From G963662605 sp963667005 (lineage in GTDB: Bacteria; Bacteroidota; Ignavibacteria; Ignavibacteriales; Ignavibacteriaceae): 64,000 nt of DNA. Of this stretch, positions 8,868 to 16,705 are shown in pieces. Below the pieces are notes generated by a model. The model ran no database searches. It was not told the DNA's origin and was given only the letters and a program-made list of their open reading frames with translations. The stretch is taken from assembly GCA_963667005.1 (NCBI GenBank), contig OY762937.1, positions 1,178,001 through 1,242,000 of the forward strand, written 5' to 3'. The translations under genes were made by a program, and so were the position numbers. Positions within the stretch are counted from its first letter, which is position 1, and the number at the start of each line of letters is the position of its first letter.

Positions 8868-8896
8868 AAAAAAGCGGCTCTCACCGCTTTTTTTTA
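8867..8896. terminator. bidirectional intrinsic terminator
   Basis: AAAAGCGG / CCGCTTTT stem with a 6-nt loop, flanked by long A and T tracts. It lies between the convergent small gene and rpiB. Confidence 0.85.
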
Positions 8897-8906
8897 TTAT
8901 GGCAAC

Positions 8907-9359
8907 TTATTTTTCAAGCGCCAGAACTTTATCCAACCTTCTCTGATGGCGCTCCTCGCCCGAGTATTTTGCATCGAGAAATGCGCTCACCAAGGCCTTC
9001 GCAAGTTCAATTCCGACAATTCTGCCACCGAGACAAATTACATTCATCGCGTCATGTTCTACACCCTGACCGGCTGAGTATGTATCATGACACAGGCATG
9101 CACGTACACCTTTTACCTTGTTGACGGCAATATTTGCACCGACGCCGCTGCCGCAAATGATAATGCCGCGGCTACCTTCGTTCTTTGCTACTTCGCGCGC
9201 GAGTGCAATTGCATAATCCGGGTAATCGTCCTTGTTGTCGTAAACCAAATTGCCGACATCTATAAGTTCAATGTCTTTTCCTTTAAGAAAAGCTTTCAGA
9301 TCTTCTTTAAGAGGGAATCCGCCGTGGTCCGCTCCAATGAATACTTTTAGTGCTGCCAT
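8907..9359 (-). CDS. rpiB: ribose-5-phosphate isomerase B
   Basis: 150 residues, the usual RpiB/LacAB length. It interconverts ribose 5-phosphate and ribulose 5-phosphate in the pentose phosphate pathway. Visible landmarks are the N-terminal GADHGG with Asp11-His12, the catalytic Cys69 in ICGSGVGANIAVNKVKG (commonly CGTGIG), and the HDTYSAGQGVEHDAMN block followed by CLGGR. A weak GGAA precedes the start. It is a single gene, 37 bp downstream of the DUF4139 gene on the same strand, so co-transcription is possible. Confidence 0.93.
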   Translation of the reverse strand: MAALKVFIGADHGGFPLKEDLKAFLKGKDIELIDVGNLVYDNKDDYPDYAIALAREVAKNEGSRGIIICGSGVGANIAVNKVKGVRACLCHDTYSAGQGVEHDAMNVICLGGRIVGIELAKALVSAFLDAKYSGEERHQRRLDKVLALEK

Positions 9360-9396
9360 GTATTATTCCATTATTATATGTGGATGATAGTAATTT

Positions 9397-10752
9397 TTAT
9401 AAATATGTATATCTGACTGTGTAAGTTACTTCTTTTTCACTTCCTGCCGGTATCGGTACTTTGAATAAAATTGTTGACGCATCAATCTTTTCATAGTCCA
9501 TGGATTTTTTCTTTACATCCCAATATGAACCAAGATTCTTTTTGACTTCGACTACGATGTCTTCTGCCTTGCGGTTCTTTAATGTCAGCTTGTATGAATA
9601 CTCGTGTACTTTGTTGGTGATTTGAACATTGTCCGTGGTAATTTCAGAGCCGACAACATCAAAAGCATCGCCGATTTTCAGCGTTACTTTTTCATTCTTT
9701 GGGGTGTGGTCAATCTGATCTTCGCCAATAAACTCCAAAGTCTTTCCATCAGGCTTATAGATGCGGACCTTGCCCTTCGGCATCGGAACGCCCATGTTGT
9801 TGCTCTCTTTGTTTTCGAACTCAATCGTCACGGCCACTTTGCCCTTGTCGTTGTACTGGTCGGGGTCAAACGTGAATTTTTTTGTAACCTTGATACCGCT
9901 GTTTTCAAACAATGAGATCTGCTTTGTCTCATTATTTGAAAGGGTGGTCGGGCGCTGCAGCGCGTATGAGTGATATTCAAACAATGAGTTTTCCTGGAAT
10001 TGAGGGGCGGCTTTTTCGGCCATCATGAGACCAGTACCATCATACATTCTGTTGCGAACGACATTCTGTACTCTGTTTACATCGCCGGCAATTAATTTTA
10101 ATCTTGCATTGGGATATGTAACACCGGAGTTATTTTGAATGCTGACCCATGCGTTCAAATCCATTATTTTATCATCCTTATCAAGAGTTGCAACGTATTC
10201 GGCATGCCAGTTCATACCGGCGGTCTGGTATGCAAGTTCCACATCCTGCTTCCCGGCCTTTTTCGTATCAAACAGGCAGAGGAGAGTTGGTTTAGTGATC
10301 AATCCCTCGGGGAGTGCGCTGACAGATATGCGATATTTGGAGGCATCCGGCAGCATAAGGAGTCCGCCGTCTTTTTTCTTGAGTACGATCTGCGAGCCGT
10401 AGACCGAGAGTAGGGTGCCTTCAAGCAAGTCGCCTTTTTCTCCGAGCAGTTGAATGTCTTTATCAATATATCTATCAAGAATTTTATCCAGACTTACTAA
10501 ATCGTATTGATAATTCTGTTCAATGACTTCGCCGTCAAATTTAATTTTGACCGATGTTGCATCGATCAATTGCGCAACATCGTTGATTTTTATATCGGAA
10601 CGGCCTTTGGGAAGATCGAACGAGCGGACATCTTTTACAACACCAAGGTTGCTATTATAAACAGTCACGGCCAGATCTTTCTGATCCTGTGCTGGGGTAT
10701 TTGTTGCAATAAACGGAGCGATAAACAATAGAATGCCTAAAAACCGTTTCAT
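9397..10752 (-). CDS. secreted DUF4139-domain protein
   Basis: 451 residues with a signal peptide (cleavage near NTPAQ). The opening AVTVYNSNLGVVKDVRSF and the middle ELAYQTAGMNWHAEYVATLD match the DUF4140/DUF4139 family, whose members are extracytoplasmic beta-rich proteins without a settled biochemical role. The C-terminus (EKEVTYTVRYTYL) is also family-typical. A strong AAGGAG stands before ATG 10752. Confidence 0.8.
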   Translation of the reverse strand: MKRFLGILLFIAPFIATNTPAQDQKDLAVTVYNSNLGVVKDVRSFDLPKGRSDIKINDVAQLIDATSVKIKFDGEVIEQNYQYDLVSLDKILDRYIDKDIQLLGEKGDLLEGTLLSVYGSQIVLKKKDGGLLMLPDASKYRISVSALPEGLITKPTLLCLFDTKKAGKQDVELAYQTAGMNWHAEYVATLDKDDKIMDLNAWVSIQNNSGVTYPNARLKLIAGDVNRVQNVVRNRMYDGTGLMMAEKAAPQFQENSLFEYHSYALQRPTTLSNNETKQISLFENSGIKVTKKFTFDPDQYNDKGKVAVTIEFENKESNNMGVPMPKGKVRIYKPDGKTLEFIGEDQIDHTPKNEKVTLKIGDAFDVVGSEITTDNVQITNKVHEYSYKLTLKNRKAEDIVVEVKKNLGSYWDVKKKSMDYEKIDASTILFKVPIPAGSEKEVTYTVRYTYL

Positions 10753-10932
10753 AAAAACTCCTTTTCAAAAACTAAAAAATGCAACTATAGTAATTTAGCG
10801 AAAGTCGCGTGTATTTTGCTTCTTGTTATACGCCCCCACTGAAAAAAAGTTCCAGAAAATGTGTGGCAATAATTTTTTCACTATATTGGTTTTAGAAGTA
10901 CACATTGAATATGACAGAGAATAGGAGTGTTT

Positions 10933-11691
10933 ATGCTTTTCGACATTACGAATAAAAAAGTGCTTATTACAGGCTCTACAAGCGGAATTGGACTTGTGCT
11001 CGCCGAAGGAATTGCCAAAGAAGGCGCCACTGTTATTATTAATGGCAGGAATGCAGAGAAAGTAAAAATTGCAGTTAATGCGCTTAACGAAAAAGGATTA
11101 CGGGTTTTTGGCTATACATTCGATATCTCAAAACCGGAGGAGGTCGAGCGCTCCGTTGCTCAAATCGAAAACGATCTTGGTCCTATTGATGTTCTCGTGA
11201 ATAATGCTGGAATTCAGATCCGGGGTAAACTCGAAGAGTTTGAACTCGATGATTGGAATAAAGTTATCGAGACGAACCTTACCGGTGCATTTGTTGTAAG
11301 TAAATACGTGGTGAGGGGGATGATTCAGCGTAAGAAAGGAAAGATTATCAACATCTGTTCCTTGCAAAGCGAACTCGCACGGAATACTATCGCGCCGTAC
11401 GCCGCAGCTAAGGGCGGAATGAAAATGCTGACCCGCTCAATGGCGACCGAATGGGCCAAGCATAATGTTCAGGTTAATGGTATCGGTCCCGGTTACTTTA
11501 AGACTGCAATAACAAAAGCTCTGTACGAGAATCAGGAATTTAACGACTGGCTCTGCAACCGCACCCCGGTAGGCAGATGGGGCAATCCGGAAGAACTTGT
11601 CGGAACGGTAGTGTATCTTTCATCCGAGGCAAGCGATTTCGTCAACGGCCAGCTTATCTTTGTAGATGGCGGTATCACAGCGTGTATATAG
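10933..11691 (+). CDS. short-chain dehydrogenase, gluconate 5-dehydrogenase-like
   Basis: About 252 residues with a classical SDR fold: NAD(P)-binding TGSTSGIG, NNAG, a catalytic Ser in NICSLQSE, and YAAAK. The C-terminal FVDGGITACI and the NRTPVGRWGNPEEL block resemble IdnO/Gno-type gluconate 5-dehydrogenases and KduD, suggesting sugar-acid oxidoreduction; the substrate is not proven. ATG 10933 has GGAG five bases upstream and is preferred to GTG 10927. Confidence 0.85.
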   Translation: MLFDITNKKVLITGSTSGIGLVLAEGIAKEGATVIINGRNAEKVKIAVNALNEKGLRVFGYTFDISKPEEVERSVAQIENDLGPIDVLVNNAGIQIRGKLEEFELDDWNKVIETNLTGAFVVSKYVVRGMIQRKKGKIINICSLQSELARNTIAPYAAAKGGMKMLTRSMATEWAKHNVQVNGIGPGYFKTAITKALYENQEFNDWLCNRTPVGRWGNPEELVGTVVYLSSEASDFVNGQLIFVDGGITACI

Positions 11692-11808
11692 GCTCTTCTC
11701 GATACACCCCGGCATGCCGGGGCACTCGAAGAGCCAGAAACAGGCTATTAACTTTATTCGGTAGGCACTTCGAGTAGGCCGCCATCAGGCGGACGTATCG
11801 AGAAGCGC
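11692..11808. repeat. REPIN-like pair of inverted hairpins
   Basis: Two GC-rich hairpins, 11692-11734 (GCTCTTC..CCCCGGC / GCCGGGG..GAAGAGC) and about 11765-11808. The second, read in reverse complement, shares the same outer arms (CTTCTCGATAC at one end, CTCGAAG at the other) with a different inner stem. Two REP units in inverted orientation about 30 bp apart fit the REPIN pattern. The element lies immediately after the SDR stop and could also serve as a transcript end. Confidence 0.65.
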
Positions 11809-11974
11809 CGGGTTTAAGAACAATGCTTTTTCTTAGGGCTTCATCCCAGAGAGCTTCAGGGTAATGTGTTTCCCATCAAATTATTTTTACTTTTCTCTTT
11901 TCATGTTGTAATCCACATATAAAAAGCGTTAATTTTACTGTATATATTATTCTATATTCGGTAAAGTTAAAGAT

Positions 11975-12700
11975 ATGACGAAGTCATTCTGGGGTTCTCT
12001 TATTCTCGCGTTGTTGTTGTTTCAGCTTCAGGCATATTCTCAATCAGAAAAAAAAGACAGTGTATCGGTTCCGCCATACAGTTTTATTGACAACACGTTA
12101 TATGTTTACGACAGTCTGGGGCAGGTAGTTGACTCAAAACAGTTTCATAACGCTGATGATTACATGGAAGATCTGGATGGCGATGATATTGATGAACTGG
12201 TAATAATTGACCGTGAAGCGAAGGGCGACACGAATCTTTTTACGACATACGTTTACGCTCTGGATGACACCTATTACTTGGTTGACTCGGTATACTCGGG
12301 GCGGACAGAGCCTTATTTGGATTTTAACGAAGAACTTAATGCGTCTGTAATTGTGTCTGGAATTCCCGAGCTTGATTCTCTTTTGTATTCGGGTATGCAG
12401 GATACGGTTTTCAGTCCTGTACATATTATAGCATACGACGGCGATTCGCTAATATGCGCGGATTCAACAATATATAATACGTACATGGACGCAAACGATG
12501 ATATTAATACATATATCGAAGACAGACTGGCGGATAAATCACCGGAATGTAGTGATTCACATGCAATGCTCAGTGCCATTATCAGCATGTATGTGAATTA
12601 TCGGCATGCTGCTGAGTTTGCACTTGCAAATCCGTTTTTCACCATGTACTACGTTTGTCCCGATAAAGAGGTGATTAAAAAAATATTAGATTTACATTAA
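11975..12700 (+). CDS. secreted hypothetical protein, acidic
   Basis: 241 residues: a signal peptide (MTKSFWGSLILALLLF..., cleavage near AYSQ), then an acidic, tyrosine-rich region. A D-L-D-G-D-D-I-D-E-L stretch near residue 70 resembles short calcium-binding repeats of the FG-GAP/VCBS type, but only one is visible. No family is recognised. It is followed after 14 bases by a 77-residue gene and then the Gfo/Idh/MocA gene, possibly one operon. Confidence 0.6.
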   Translation: MTKSFWGSLILALLLFQLQAYSQSEKKDSVSVPPYSFIDNTLYVYDSLGQVVDSKQFHNADDYMEDLDGDDIDELVIIDREAKGDTNLFTTYVYALDDTYYLVDSVYSGRTEPYLDFNEELNASVIVSGIPELDSLLYSGMQDTVFSPVHIIAYDGDSLICADSTIYNTYMDANDDINTYIEDRLADKSPECSDSHAMLSAIISMYVNYRHAAEFALANPFFTMYYVCPDKEVIKKILDLH

Positions 12701-12714
12701 GAGAGGATAGCTGT

Positions 12715-12948
12715 ATGGATTGGAAACAATTTATTGGGAAAACGTTAAACATAACAATGCACGAAAACTACGGTATTGTTATGGATCCAAAAACTGATTC
12801 TGCGGTATATGAAATAGTCTTTAAAAGCGGGACTCTTGTTAGTGTAGCCTCGGATGGGTTATTACTTGAGACTAAAAAGGATGCAGAACAAGTAAAGATC
12901 TTTGTATTCTTCAATTCAATTAAGTGTGTCGAGATTTTTAATTTCTAA
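12715..12948 (+). CDS. small hypothetical cytoplasmic protein
   Basis: 77 residues, no signal peptide, beta-rich. An AGAGAGGATAG ribosome site precedes ATG. Spacing of 14 and 17 bases to its neighbours supports co-transcription with the oxidoreductase downstream. No family is recognised; size and strand pattern are compatible with a small barrel, but that is only an impression. Confidence 0.6.
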   Translation: MDWKQFIGKTLNITMHENYGIVMDPKTDSAVYEIVFKSGTLVSVASDGLLLETKKDAEQVKIFVFFNSIKCVEIFNF

Positions 12949-12965
12949 TATTGTAAACGGTTATC

Positions 12966-13964
12966 ATGGATAAAGTAAAAATTGGCGTTATCGGGACCGG
13001 TCATCTCGGTAAACTGCATGTAAAAATGCTGACCCAGAATAAAGATTGTGAATTTGTCGGTATTTATGATGCTTCTGCCGAACAGGCAAAACTATGTGCC
13101 GAGACATATCATGTCGCTGTTTTTGAGGATATGGAAAAATTCCTGGAATCAGTGGATGCGGTTACAATTGCTTCAATCACCAGCACGCATCACGAAGTTG
13201 CCAAGCGCTGTCTTGAAAAAGGCATTCATGTCTTCATTGAAAAACCGATAACAGTACACATACACGAAGCACAAGAATTGTGCAAAATAGCTGCCGAAAA
13301 AAATCTGAATATTCAGGTGGGACATATCGAGCGCTTTAATCCTGCACTATTATCTCTTAATGATTATCCATTGACTCCATTATTTGTTCAGTCGGACAGG
13401 CTGGCGCAATTCAATCCCAGAGGAACGGATGTAGCTGTCGTTCTTGACCTGATGATTCATGATATTGATGTAATTCTTAGCCTGGTCAAAAGTGATGTCG
13501 TTAAAATCGAAGCAAGCGGTGTTCCGGTTGTTTCCGATACCGTTGACATTGCTAACGCGAGAATCGAATTTGAAAACGGTGCAGTTGCAAATGTAACGGC
13601 AAGCCGTATATCTCAAAAGAAAATGAGAAAAATGCGCATCTTTCAAAAAGATGCTTATATCTCCCTGGATTTCCAATCCGGCGTATCTGAAGTTTTCCGC
13701 CTTGTTCCCACCGATCAGGCTGTTGAAACCGGTCACATTAACTTTGGTGAAATGGGAATCGGCGAAAAGAAAAAGAAGATTATTTATGAGCAGCCCGAGG
13801 TTCGGGAGGTTAATGCTCTGCAATATGAATTAAACTTGTTTGTGCAGTCTGTTCTGAAGAACGAAAAACCTGTTGTATCCGGCGAAGATGGCCTGCGGGC
13901 ATTGGTTGTCGCTGAGGAAATAATTGAGAAAATTCAGGCCTCTATCAAGAAGGTCCATATTTAG
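12966..13964 (+). CDS. Gfo/Idh/MocA-family NAD(P)-dependent oxidoreductase
   Basis: 332 residues. The N-terminal Rossmann fold shows GVIGTGHLGKLH, a middle EKP motif (FIEKPITVHIHEA) carries the catalytic lysine, and QVGHIERFNPALL is typical of envelope-sugar members such as UDP-GlcNAc 3-dehydrogenase (GnnA-like). The C-terminal alpha/beta domain follows. GnnA-like enzymes supply 3-amino sugars for lipid A, but the partner aminotransferase is not here, so the assignment stops at family level. Confidence 0.85.
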   Translation: MDKVKIGVIGTGHLGKLHVKMLTQNKDCEFVGIYDASAEQAKLCAETYHVAVFEDMEKFLESVDAVTIASITSTHHEVAKRCLEKGIHVFIEKPITVHIHEAQELCKIAAEKNLNIQVGHIERFNPALLSLNDYPLTPLFVQSDRLAQFNPRGTDVAVVLDLMIHDIDVILSLVKSDVVKIEASGVPVVSDTVDIANARIEFENGAVANVTASRISQKKMRKMRIFQKDAYISLDFQSGVSEVFRLVPTDQAVETGHINFGEMGIGEKKKKIIYEQPEVREVNALQYELNLFVQSVLKNEKPVVSGEDGLRALVVAEEIIEKIQASIKKVHI

Positions 13965-14091
13965 GGTAAATTTCTTTCTCCTAACGGAAAGTTGCTAAAT
14001 ATTAGTATATTTGATGTTTTACTCTATAGGATTTAATAAGAAAATTCTATAGCAAATTCAAATTTGCTTTTATTAACGACTCTCTGGTAGT

Positions 14092-15183
14092 ATGAAAATT
14101 TCCAAAACATTTCTAGTATCCTGTGCACTGCTTCTTCCGATGTTATTCGGAGGATGGGGAAGTGTTGGGCACAAAATAATCAACACAAACATAACCAGTT
14201 GTTTCCCCTCCTCGATGTCTTATTTTTCATCGTGGTCTTCATCATTAGCCTCCCATGCTTCCGACGCGGACACAAGGAAAAGTAAAGATAAAACCGAAGG
14301 CCCCAAGCACTACATAGATATTGAAAACTACAGTGGTTGGGCTGCAAACGGCTGGCTGCCCCGTCCATATGATTCTGCTGTCGCAGTGTATGGCACAACT
14401 CTTCTTACTTCGGAGGGTTCACTTCCGTGGGCAACATTGAAAACTGTTGACTCGCTTACCGGTTTGTTTAAAGCTAAAAACTATACACAGGCTGTATTAG
14501 TCGCTGCCGATCTCGGACATTATGTCGGAGATGGACATCAACCTCTTCATATTACGGCAAATTACGACGGTGATTTAACCGGTCAAAGCGGCGTACACTC
14601 CCGTTATGAAACGGACATGGTTAAAACAAATCAGTCATCTCTTGTATATAGCCCTATCACCGCCACGTATATTGCTGATAAGGCCTCGTTCGTCTTCGAT
14701 TACATTAACCAGAACAACAAATTAGTTGACTCGATAATGATAGCCGATAAAGCCGGTACCTTGTGGAGTTCCTGTGGTGCGTTCACCATTAAGTTAATGC
14801 AGGATGCTTCATATAAGACTGCTTCTCTTATTTATACCGCATGGGTTGATGCCGGAAGTCCGGATATGGCCACTGCTGTAGAAAGTGAAAAAAATCAGAT
14901 TGTTGATAAAAAGTTGACATTGTCGACATTCCCAAATCCTTTTAATCCTGATGTTACTATTGAGTTTTCAATTCCGGAGTCTGTTGCTGCAAATGGCGGG
15001 GATATGAATGTTTCGGTGTATTCCCCACTCGGTGAACTTGTAAAAACCCTGGCAGATGCCCCGGTAGCCTCAGGAACAGGCCGGCTGCATTTTAACGCTT
15101 CGAGATTGTCCTCGGGTGTCTACTATGTTGTTTTAAAGTCCGGTGCACAGACGATTTCGAAAAAAATCGCGTTGATGAAATAA
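14092..15183 (+). CDS. T9SS-exported S1/P1-type nuclease (zinc-dependent phospholipase C fold)
   Basis: 363 residues. The signal peptide ends just before Trp22, the expected first residue of a mature S1/P1 enzyme, where the N-terminal Trp and His27 (GWGSVGH) bind zinc. Further zinc ligands appear in HASDADTRK, KHYIDI and the hallmark DLGHYVGDGHQPLH. The last roughly 80 residues form a type IX sorting domain: FPNPFNPDVTIEFSIP, GELVKTL, SGVYYVVL, ending KKIALMK. The family cleaves single-stranded nucleic acids or phospholipids. Expected location is the cell surface or medium. Confidence 0.88.
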   Translation: MKISKTFLVSCALLLPMLFGGWGSVGHKIINTNITSCFPSSMSYFSSWSSSLASHASDADTRKSKDKTEGPKHYIDIENYSGWAANGWLPRPYDSAVAVYGTTLLTSEGSLPWATLKTVDSLTGLFKAKNYTQAVLVAADLGHYVGDGHQPLHITANYDGDLTGQSGVHSRYETDMVKTNQSSLVYSPITATYIADKASFVFDYINQNNKLVDSIMIADKAGTLWSSCGAFTIKLMQDASYKTASLIYTAWVDAGSPDMATAVESEKNQIVDKKLTLSTFPNPFNPDVTIEFSIPESVAANGGDMNVSVYSPLGELVKTLADAPVASGTGRLHFNASRLSSGVYYVVLKSGAQTISKKIALMK

Positions 15184-15202
15184 CAGATTTTCGTTAAATT
15201 TG
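15172..15202 (+). promoter_or_regulatory. Bacteroidetes-type promoter for the 88-aa gene
   Basis: TTG at 15172-15174 and TAAATTTG at 15195-15202, 20 bases apart, match the -33 TTG / -7 TAnnTTTG pattern. The -33 part lies within the end of the nuclease gene. The leader to ATG 15233 would be about 20-25 nt. Confidence 0.5.
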
Positions 15203-15232
15203 GGATAGATGTTTTATTAAGATTGGTTTTTT

Positions 15233-15499
15233 ATGTCATCACTGCCACCTATGCCTTACAAAGAATTCCCTGCGGATTCTTTAGAGAAACAGATTTACAC
15301 TATGGTTGAAAACCTGGAAGTCTATATTCCTGTCGCTAACGACAGAAATAGACTCTCCTATAACCTTTTCAAGTTTATGACAGGTGAAGGTGATGTGCCT
15401 TTAGTGAGCATTAAAAATTCCAAGATAACCCTCAGTGATATTTCCGTTGAGGAATTGGCGCTGAAAATTGAAGAAGGCCTGCAGGACTTAAAACGCTAA
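15233..15499 (+). CDS. small hypothetical protein
   Basis: 88 residues, cytoplasmic, mixed helix and strand, acidic C-terminal helix (EELALKIEEGLQDL). No family is recognised and no clear ribosome site is seen, but a promoter-like sequence lies upstream. It converges with msrB with four bases between the stops. Confidence 0.55.
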   Translation: MSSLPPMPYKEFPADSLEKQIYTMVENLEVYIPVANDRNRLSYNLFKFMTGEGDVPLVSIKNSKITLSDISVEELALKIEEGLQDLKR

Positions 15500-15503
15500 G
15501 CGT

Positions 15504-16034
15504 TTATTTCTTGTCTTTTTTCTTAAAGTTCAGAGCTGCTGAGTTGATGCAGTAACGCAAGCCTGTCGGTTTAGGTCCATCCTTAAAAACGTGTCCCAGA
15601 TGAGCTCCGCATTTTGAACAGGTAACTTCCGTGCGTACCATGCCGTAGCTAAAATCCAGATTTTCTTTAATATTTGACGGTACCGAGGGTGCGTTATAGC
15701 TTGGCCAGCCGCATTCGCTGTCGAATTTTTCTTCTGATGTAAATAACTCGGCACCACAGCAAATACAATAGTACTTCCCATCATCGTGAGAATTCCAATA
15801 TTTACCGGTAAAAGCCCGTTCAGTACCTTTCTGACGTGTTACATAATAGGATTCTTCCGGAAGGATTTTTTTCCACTCCGCATCCGTTTTGTTCGCGGAA
15901 TTTGATTCATCTTGCATAACCACCGTATCTTTCACTGATTCATTTTTACTTTGCGCAGCAATTTTGGGTTTTTCACATGCAGAAAAAAGCAGCATGATGA
16001 AAGAACAAATGATAGCCGCACGAAAAGCACTCAT
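15504..16034 (-). CDS. msrB: peptide-methionine (R)-S-oxide reductase, envelope lipoprotein
   Basis: About 176 residues. MsrB reduces methionine-R-sulfoxide in damaged proteins. Seen here are a lipoprotein signal ending FSAC, a linker, then the MsrB domain with zinc-binding CICC and CSKC pairs, FDSECGWPSY, HVFKDGPKPTGLRYC and the catalytic Cys in RYCINSAAL. The lipid anchor places it in the envelope, unlike cytosolic MsrB. ATG 16034 begins one base after the stop of the response-regulator gene (TAATATG), so the two are probably translated from one message. Confidence 0.92.
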   Translation of the reverse strand: MSAFRAAIICSFIMLLFSACEKPKIAAQSKNESVKDTVVMQDESNSANKTDAEWKKILPEESYYVTRQKGTERAFTGKYWNSHDDGKYYCICCGAELFTSEEKFDSECGWPSYNAPSVPSNIKENLDFSYGMVRTEVTCSKCGAHLGHVFKDGPKPTGLRYCINSAALNFKKKDKK

Positions 16035-16035
16035 A

Positions 16036-16413
16036 TTAATACCACTTCTCAATAATACTTTTTAAATGTTCCGGACGCACCGGCTTTGTGATAAAATCCG
16101 TCATGCCTGCAGCAAGGCATTTATCTTTTTCCGCACCTTCGGAGTTTCCTGTAAGCGCGATAATCATAGGGCGTTGTGCCTGATTGTAACGGGACATGAT
16201 CTCGGCGGTGGCTTCAAATCCGTCCATTACCGGCATATACAGATCCATTATTACAAAATCAAAGGTTTCTTTTTCAAGAGCCTCCAAGACTTTTTTTCCG
16301 TCTTCAACGATTACAAATTCATATCCAAGATTTTTAAGAACATGGGCTATGAGCTTTTGATTTACCATGTTGTCTTCGGCTACGATAAGCCGGGGTTTCA
16401 TTTCAATTGCCAT
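16036..16413 (-). CDS. stand-alone response-regulator receiver protein
   Basis: 125 residues, receiver domain only. Conserved positions are visible: the acidic pair in VAEDN, the phosphoacceptor Asp in VIMDLYMPVMDG, Thr in IALTGN and Lys in FITKPV. With no output domain it should act by protein contact, as CheY/Spo0F-like or hybrid-kinase-derived receivers do (the VAEDNMVNQK start is common in receivers of hybrid kinases). No histidine kinase is nearby. It precedes msrB in the same transcript. Confidence 0.88.
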   Translation of the reverse strand: MAIEMKPRLIVAEDNMVNQKLIAHVLKNLGYEFVIVEDGKKVLEALEKETFDFVIMDLYMPVMDGFEATAEIMSRYNQAQRPMIIALTGNSEGAEKDKCLAAGMTDFITKPVRPEHLKSIIEKWY

Positions 16414-16453
16414 TAATCTAATCCGTGATTAAGTGACTGAATATATAACAAAC

Positions 16454-16530
16454 TATTTAGCAGAATAATTTCAAATTATCTCTTGCTAATTATATGAAGT
16501 GATTACAAAATGTCATAGACAATTTTTTCT
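16454..16530. repeat. upstream repeat, copy 1 (before the first sulfatase-fold gene)
   Basis: About 77 bp closely similar to 18568-18643. Its core AATAATTTCAAATTAT is near-palindromic. It ends 176 bases before ATG 16706. Confidence 0.55.
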
Positions 16531-16642
16531 CGATGCAGCAAAATCCGGATTTCCGGCATCGCGACACTGTACGCAGTTAAATGCGCAATTGTCCGGTTGG
16601 CCGGAAGTGGTCTAAGACCATTAAAATTGCTAATCTCAATAA

Positions 16643-16705
16643 AGTTGTGTGTTTATAAAAGTTTATATACTTTTTCCGCGGTCATTTAATTTTTCGAGAG
16701 GGATC
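16643..16705 (+). promoter_or_regulatory. leader conserved between the two sulfatase-fold genes, copy 1
   Basis: TTGTGTGTTTATAAAA...TATATACTTTTTC lines up with 23566-23624 before the paralogue. The shared block sits about 40 bases before the start; GAGAGG at 16696-16702 is the ribosome site here. Confidence 0.45.

Noticed and set aside
11692..11808. simple terminator after the SDR gene
   Set aside because: The two hairpins share outer arms in inverted orientation and neither is followed by a T tract, so a REPIN-type repeat explains them better.
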